Positions 59,501 through 64,000 of a stretch of 64,000 bases of DNA are shown one piece after another. This DNA is from Leptospira mayottensis 200901116 (GTDB taxonomy: Bacteria; Spirochaetota; Leptospiria; Leptospirales; Leptospiraceae): assembly GCF_000306675.2 (NCBI RefSeq), contig NZ_CP024871.1:2267501-2331500 (forward strand), in the 5' to 3' direction. Under the pieces are notes generated by a model, which was not told the origin of the DNA, did no database searches, and was given only the letters and a program-made list of their open reading frames with translations. The translations under genes and the position numbers were made by a program. Every line of letters begins with the position of its first letter. The stretch's first letter is position 1.

Positions 59501-61452
59501 AAAAGATCAAAGTATCTTCCGCAACATGCAGCGGCTTGAAAGAAGTGACGGTTGCATTTTCCAAATCGCTTCTTCCAGGAACGGCAGTAGGCGGAGCAGA
59601 ATGCACCTCTGCTGCAGAGTGCGCCAAACGATACAAAATCACCGGCGTTTCTGCCATTGGAAATATTACGAACGCTAAAATATTGGACGGAACCGTATGC
59701 AACGGCGCTCCAGCCGATCCAACCAAGGTATGCCTAACGCATTCTTTGGATCAGTTCGGCGGACAATACACGATCCTTGTGGCGAATAAGAAGGACGGAG
59801 ACGGTTTTGACAATCTGGCCTGGGGTGCGCTTCAAAACCAAAATGCAGATGAGGATCTTCAGACTTCGCCTAAAGATAGAACTAGCTTTATCGGATGTGG
59901 AACCGCTCCAGTTAATTTTGTAGATGGTCCGATCGCAGTAGATCCGTTTGGCGATACTTCCAGCTTTGGATATATCACCAATTACAATAACAAGATCTAC
60001 ATCGGTCCTAACGGAGGAGGAAATCAAGCGGTTCGATTTAATTTTGACGGCACCGCTCCGGAATCTGTATCGTTTTCCTTTCCAGGAGGCTTTAATAACA
60101 CTGCAAATTCTCGGGACGGAGGGATTCCCGTACCAAGACACGTGACCATCGGACATACAACGTGTACAACTAACAATGCGGATCAGGCCACTGGTTGTGG
60201 TCCGGACAACGAGGACGGTAGAGGCGTTTTCACTGCAGGCACGTTAGGAGGAATTCCGCACCTTCTGATTGCAGGAGCAAGATCTCTTACAAACTTCAAC
60301 TTCATTTATTATACTTCCGATACCGATGCCGGTTTGGATTTTAAATCGATTGATACTGGAGGGATTACCGGAGGTCAAGCTATGGGGGCTTCCGCATTAT
60401 CCATCTTAAACGATCGGATCTATGGTGGATTTGCAAAGAAAAGTGCGGCGGCTTCATTCAATGCTCCGGACTTCGGAAAAATTTCCTTCAACACCGCAGA
60501 TGGTGTTCCTGAAGGTGGTCATTGCACTGTAGGTTCCCCTTGCGCAGCCAGTACGAATACAAATGGTGCTTACTTTAGTATCAGCTGGATGCCTCATTTT
60601 GGAGGGGGAACTGCCGCTGGAGATAACAACAGTCCGAACTGGGCTCGACTTGTCGGAGTGGATTCTATATTCCCATTCAATGGACGAATTTATGCGGCCA
60701 ACGGAGGAAATAATGCTGTAGGGCATAACGGAACGATCATCCGCTCCAACAACGGAAATCCTAAAGCCTGTGCAGGCGCCAATAATTGTGCCGATTGGAC
60801 GGAGATTGGACCGAGAACGAACGCGAAGTGGCATAACGGAACTTCGTATTTTTCTCTCGAATTGACCAAAACTTATGATTTGATTCCTGCGGATAGAGCA
60901 TTTGCTCAATTTGCTGAGTTTAACGGAAATCTTTATGTGACAAGAACGCTTTGTAATACTGCAGAAGCTGCGCTTGGATTTAAAGCTTCCGTAGCCAACA
61001 TAGCAGGTTGCACGAATGGAACATTCAATAATCGCAAACTTCAACTCTGGAAATGCGATCCGACCAATGGCGGGGCCGATGCCTTGAATTCTACAACCTG
61101 TGAAGCGGACGAATGGTCCGTTGTCGGAGACAATGGTACCGGTCTCACAAACTTCGGCAATACGAACAATCACAGTATGACGATGCTCGTAACCAATGGA
61201 AGCCATCTCTATATGGGTTTTGACAATACAGCTGGAGTTCAGATCTGGAGAACCAAAGCGGGTGTCACCAATCCGGGTGCAAATACTTCCGACTGGGAAC
61301 AGATCGGAGGAAGCGGTCTCGGAGACGCTGCCAATAATACCCAGATCTTTTCCGGAACTTCTGCCAACACAACCAATGGAACCAAATACATTTATGTAAG
61401 TGCCGGCAAGGGTGGAATTCCGATGCGAATTTTCAGACAGCAAAACAACTGA
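56570..61452 (+). pseudogene. large Big-domain (bacterial Ig-like) lipoprotein, one frameshift
   Basis: ATG 56570 gives the signal KKSFLILTFLFLFLQGC, a good lipobox. Nine Ig-like Big_2 domains follow, each starting LVSISVTPxNPS with KGLTQQFTATGTYSDGSTQDLT. The first five lie in the first frame, which ends at 58072. One base is missing near 58055-58058 (GTCTTAATTC). The next frame continues without interruption from the sixth domain (SIQVTPTNPSVANGF) to 61452. An SwmB-like domain follows (PTVLSVISLAARTIRVIFSEPVNV). The last ~650 residues form a Gly/Asn/Cys-rich region with kelch-like units (LYMGFDNTAGVQIWRTK). The intact protein would be about 1620 residues, a surface adhesin-type protein reminiscent of Lig proteins. 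The frameshift may be a real inactivation, a switch or a sequencing slip. Confidence 0.85.
57249..59135 (+). repeat. seven ~270-bp tandem repeats coding for Big domains
   Basis: Units begin near 57249, 57513, 57782, 58052, 58327, 58600 and 58870, a period of 264-275 bp. The best-kept word is ACAACAATTTACTGCAACTG or close variants, present in most units. This homology would favour recombination that changes the number of domains. Two earlier, more diverged domains lie upstream of 57249. Confidence 0.75.
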
Positions 61453-61454
61453 CG

Positions 61455-62021
61455 ATGGATTGTTTAAAAACAATGAATCCAATCATCCGTACTGCTTCTT
61501 CCAAAACTAAAAAAGCAGTACGGATATGTCTTGAAAAAGTATACGGTTCGATTTCCATATTTCAAATCTGCCTTTGGATTTTATGCGGAGTTTCGATTGG
61601 ATGTAAGGAAGAAGTCGTTCCTCGGAAACTTTCATTCATCCCAAACAATAAAAATGGAATGGTTCGTTTTCAATCCGTGGAACACGGACAATGGAATGGA
61701 AAATCGAAAGAATATTATTTTATTCTGAAACAGTCCGAAAACGTGCAAGGAGTGTTTCAAATCGATTCTACGGATTCCAATTTGAAAATTCTACTTACAA
61801 AGAAGAATTTTCTGATTCATTCCACCACGGAATGCATATCTTCCGTTTCGGAAAACACAGTCTCTTGTCGGTTGGAAATTCCGTCTTTAGAAAAGGGAAA
61901 GTATGTTCTTTCCGTATTTACACAAAATTCGCCTCGCGAAAGCGAGAGTTCGCCCCATGCTTCCGATTACAATTTATTTTCGGGGATCTATGGAAAGGGT
62001 TACGCAGATCTTGAACTTTAA
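61455..62021 (+). CDS. putative lipoprotein with PPC-like domain
   Basis: ATG 61455 is 2 bp after the Big protein stop; ATG 61473 is an alternative, and neither has a clear Shine-Dalgarno. The N-terminal ~30 residues are basic, then a hydrophobic segment ends ICLWILCGVSIGC, a plausible lipobox. The mature ~140 residues look like a small beta-sandwich (KEYYFILKQSENVQGVFQID, STECISSVSENTVSCRLEIPSLEKGKYVLSVFTQN), as in pre-peptidase C-terminal domains. It could be an exported binding module made along with the Big protein. A hairpin lies within its first codons. Confidence 0.6.
   Translation: MDCLKTMNPIIRTASSKTKKAVRICLEKVYGSISIFQICLWILCGVSIGCKEEVVPRKLSFIPNNKNGMVRFQSVEHGQWNGKSKEYYFILKQSENVQGVFQIDSTDSNLKILLTKKNFLIHSTTECISSVSENTVSCRLEIPSLEKGKYVLSVFTQNSPRESESSPHASDYNLFSGIYGKGYADLEL
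61485..61525 (+). terminator. 13-bp inverted repeat at the end of the Big protein gene
   Basis: ATCCGTACTGCTT (61485-61497) and AAGCAGTACGGAT (61513-61525) pair perfectly around a 15-base loop, 32 bp after the Big protein stop. It is the strongest hairpin I noticed in the window. There is no T-run after it and it falls inside the 5' end of the next reading frame, so it may be an attenuator or processing site rather than a simple terminator. Confidence 0.5.
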
Positions 62022-62208
62022 AAAGGGATTTCAAACAATTAAGAATCAAATCAATCGACTTTCGATCGGTTCAAAATCGTATTCCGAAGCCATTCTTCAA
62101 TTCCAGATCGTTTCGAAAATTCAAGTTAAGAATATTATTTTTTTCGTATATACTGTCTTTTCAAAAATAAAACGGTATCTATCGGAAAATACCGGGAGCG
62201 GCTGTCTT

Positions 62209-62595
62209 TTGCAAAAAGCACTTAAGAAAAATGGAAAACTTATTATAGTTATGTTTTTATTAACTGTATTTTGGAACTGCCAACATGCACGAGTAAGATT
62301 TCCTCAGGAAACTCCAGAGCCCTGTAAACTTTCCAATCAAAAAAAAGAATGTAAAATTGCGTTAGAAGCACGAATCAAAATGGAATCCACACCAAAGCAA
62401 ACATTTACTATTTCACAGAACTTTTATTTTTGGGGGTTAAAACCTTCCAACTATGCGATCGACGGAACCACCTATTGTCCGCATGGAGTTTACGAAGCGT
62501 ATCAATTTACATCTTTTTGGAACGGTTTATATGAGCAGCTAACGCTTGGTTTTTTTTCTCCCAGAACGCTGGTCTTAACTTGCCATTCTTCTTGA
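62209..62595 (+). CDS. Bor-like small lipoprotein
   Basis: I chose TTG 62209, which has GGGAG about nine bases upstream and gives the lipoprotein signal KNGKLIIVMFLLTVFWNC; the same frame extends upstream without a good start. The 128-residue product ends with TFTISQNFYFWGLKPSNYAIDGTTYCPHGVYEAYQFTSFWNGLYEQLTLGFFSPRTLVLTC. This is the pattern of the lambda Bor / Iss family: FFxxGL, central Cys, then GFxSPRTxxxxC. Bor-type proteins are surface lipoproteins linked to serum survival in E. coli. The function here is inferred only. It is followed by a second, shorter relative. Confidence 0.65.
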   Translation: MQKALKKNGKLIIVMFLLTVFWNCQHARVRFPQETPEPCKLSNQKKECKIALEARIKMESTPKQTFTISQNFYFWGLKPSNYAIDGTTYCPHGVYEAYQFTSFWNGLYEQLTLGFFSPRTLVLTCHSS

Positions 62596-62602
62596 GGAAA
62601 TC

Positions 62603-62917
62603 ATGTTTAGAAATTTGAAATATATTTCGATCTTTTCTTTTACCTGGATTTTTGTAACTTGTTACCAAACTACTTTGCAAGTAACGCCTAGAAAAACCCA
62701 TTTTTCTTCTCCTATCGAAGAATCCAATCCCGATCAAGAATATAAGCAGGGAAATTGGATTGCTGGTCTGATTCCCTCCTTTGATCCACCTCTCATCTCT
62801 TGCACAAATGGGAGACCAGAATTAAAAATTCGCCGAGGAGTTCTGGATAATGTGATTCATTGGACCATCGGAGGGATCTATACCAGAAGAACAATTCAAA
62901 TCTACTGTTTAAAATAA
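62603..62917 (+). CDS. Bor-like small lipoprotein, second copy
   Basis: This 104-residue protein starts with ATG 62603, 7 bp after the previous gene, with TGAGGAAA upstream. The signal FRNLKYISIFSFTWIFVTC is consistent with lipidation. The C-terminal part (WIAGLIPSFDPPLISCTNGRPELKIRRGVLDNVIHWTIGGIYTRRTIQIYC) has the same plan as its neighbour and the Bor family: hydrophobic GL segment, a central Cys, a helical ring, then GIYTxRTxxxxC. The two are therefore probably an old tandem duplication, now highly diverged. Confidence 0.65.
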   Translation: MFRNLKYISIFSFTWIFVTCYQTTLQVTPRKTHFSSPIEESNPDQEYKQGNWIAGLIPSFDPPLISCTNGRPELKIRRGVLDNVIHWTIGGIYTRRTIQIYCLK

Positions 62918-63036
62918 ATTCTAGAGTTTTTATAAAATTTCATAATTCTTGGAATTTATTAGTAACCACCTAATAAACCTTACAATTACCCACAATTATC
63001 TTTCCCAATGCTAAATCCCAATGTAATATCAGTTAG

Positions 63037-64000
63037 TCAAGAAAATCCTCTCCAAATAACCATATTACCCGGAGGAGGATCAGAAGACCGAGCCAGATAT
63101 CCATCAAGTCTTGCAATTTTAGTAATATAGTTTGTGAGCATTTTATTTTGTTTACGATCGCAACTTTTATCTTTAATGAGCTCGTCCAATACATGAATCT
63201 CTGTTTGAGTCAATCCAATATCTGGAGGAGCATTGTTTGTTGAACGATTGATCATGGTCATCCAGAATATTCGCCAAGATAAAATGCAATAGATTGAAAT
63301 CAGATTTACCAATCTTTCCGCCGTTCTAAGTTTTGATTCTTCCACTTTGCAACCGGACTTTAAAATTTTATAAAAGACTTCAATCTTCCAACGCAAAGCA
63401 TACCATTGTAGCTTTTGAATCGCATCCGAATTAGTCTTAACTGACAAATTAGTTATCAGTTTCCAATCAATCCTTTTGCGGTCTTTAGGGGTCCCTTTTT
63501 CTTGCGCATGAATAACGGTAAGGTTTAATTCGGGATATTTTTTCTTTTTACTAATCGGAGGAAGGATACGTATATGGCGATACTTAACTTTGATTGAAAC
63601 TTCTGATAGGTTTCCTTTTTCATCCCTGACTTTAATTCGATGTGTTCCTTTTACGTGGGAATTTTTCATTACATCATGAATCGTATGATCCCCTTCTATT
63701 GCAAGACGATCGACACAAGATCTTATGAGAAAATTCGTTCCCAACTGGTCTGCTAAGCAAAATAGCTCATAAATATCGCTTTCTCGATCTCCTATGTGCA
63801 CACAATTTTCAGGATGGGCCAGCACTAGATTGTTTGAGATTTTCTAACCAACGAAAGCTTTCCTTTTCTTCGATCGGTATTCTTGTAGGATTAGTTTTCT
63901 TCTTTAATGCGTTACAACCTTTAAACTTTTTCCTATTCCAGAATTTAATTGAGGCTAATCCAAGCGGAAGTCCTTCCGTTGTAATTACTAAACTTGAATG
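63037..64000 (-). pseudogene. IS4-family transposase, frameshifted and cut by the window end
   Basis: The right edge begins mid-gene with SSLVITTEGLPLGLASIKFWNRKK, then EEKESFRWLENLKQS in one frame. A +1 shift near 63826 leads to the next frame (VLAHPENCVHIGDRESDIYELF), which runs to the stop at 63037. The motifs (GDRESDIYELF, WALRWKIEVFYKILKSGCKVEESKL as the YREK-like catalytic segment) are those of IS4/IS50-type transposases. The shift probably inactivates it. The terminal repeat should lie between 62930 and 63037, but I could not define it without the other end. Confidence 0.82.

Noticed and set aside
60454..61482. 342-codon minus-strand frame opposite the Big-domain gene
   Set aside because: Composition (Ser, Ile, Arg-rich without domains) is that of an antisense shadow; the plus strand has clear lipoprotein and repeat structure.

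Overview
The window is chromosomal DNA of a spirochaete, almost certainly a pathogenic Leptospira. The evidence is a perRA-ankyrin-catalase locus, a spirochaete-type flagellar export operon with a long FliY-type switch protein, many lipoproteins with loose spirochaetal lipoboxes, a bacterial Ig-like (Big) domain surface protein, and fragments of IS5, IS66, IS110 and IS4 type elements. The number of decayed elements and frameshifted genes recalls the IS-rich species (borgpetersenii/santarosai/weilii group) more than L. interrogans. That species guess is inference.

Layout. 1-5.4 kb: an MBL-fold/cyclic-nucleotide-binding protein (cut by the window edge), thioredoxin and an unknown gene on the minus strand, then tatA-tatC and a HAMP protein with a degenerate phosphatase domain on the plus strand. 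5.4-9.3 kb: a gene-poor island with one decayed gene, an RRM RNA-binding protein, a MORN-repeat protein and a MITE-like element. 9.3-14.8 kb: two minus-strand lipoproteins and a plus-strand RCC1-repeat/di-haem oxidoreductase pair behind a Fur-box-like palindrome. 14.9-17.6 kb: the peroxide-defence locus, with katE and ank divergent from perRA. 18.0-21.5 kb: flgF, followed not by flgG but by nested insertion sequences. 21.6-27.1 kb: a minus-strand signalling operon (response regulator-PAS-cyclase, HATPase, STAS-like protein, SAM methyltransferase, membrane PP2C phosphatase). 27.1-28.3 kb: decayed DNA.

28.3-35.8 kb: clpB, then an NSS-family symporter with a tiny partner subunit, a DinG-like helicase and an exported protein. 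35.8-51.2 kb: one long minus-strand flagellar operon running fliY-fliO-fliP-fliQ-fliR-flhB-flhA-flhF-flhG-(membrane protein)-fliA-(FapA-like)-two unknown genes-remA-gmk, with many start/stop overlaps and an apparent CTG start for gmk. 51.2-55.7 kb: palindromic intergenic repeats, a DUF971 protein, a fused alanine/sodium symporter-phosphatidylserine decarboxylase and a probable outer-membrane protein. 55.7-64 kb: MITE and IS110 remnants, a large nine-Big-domain lipoprotein broken by one frameshift, three small putative lipoproteins (two Bor-like) and a frameshifted IS4-type transposase running off the end.

The genes most likely to act together are: (i) the flagellar export and assembly genes with their sigma factor and the FlhF/FlhG placement pair; (ii) perRA with katE/ank; (iii) the five-gene partner-switching operon, whose methyltransferase recalls fatty-acid methyl ester signal synthases; and (iv) the RCC1/di-haem pair, probably iron regulated.
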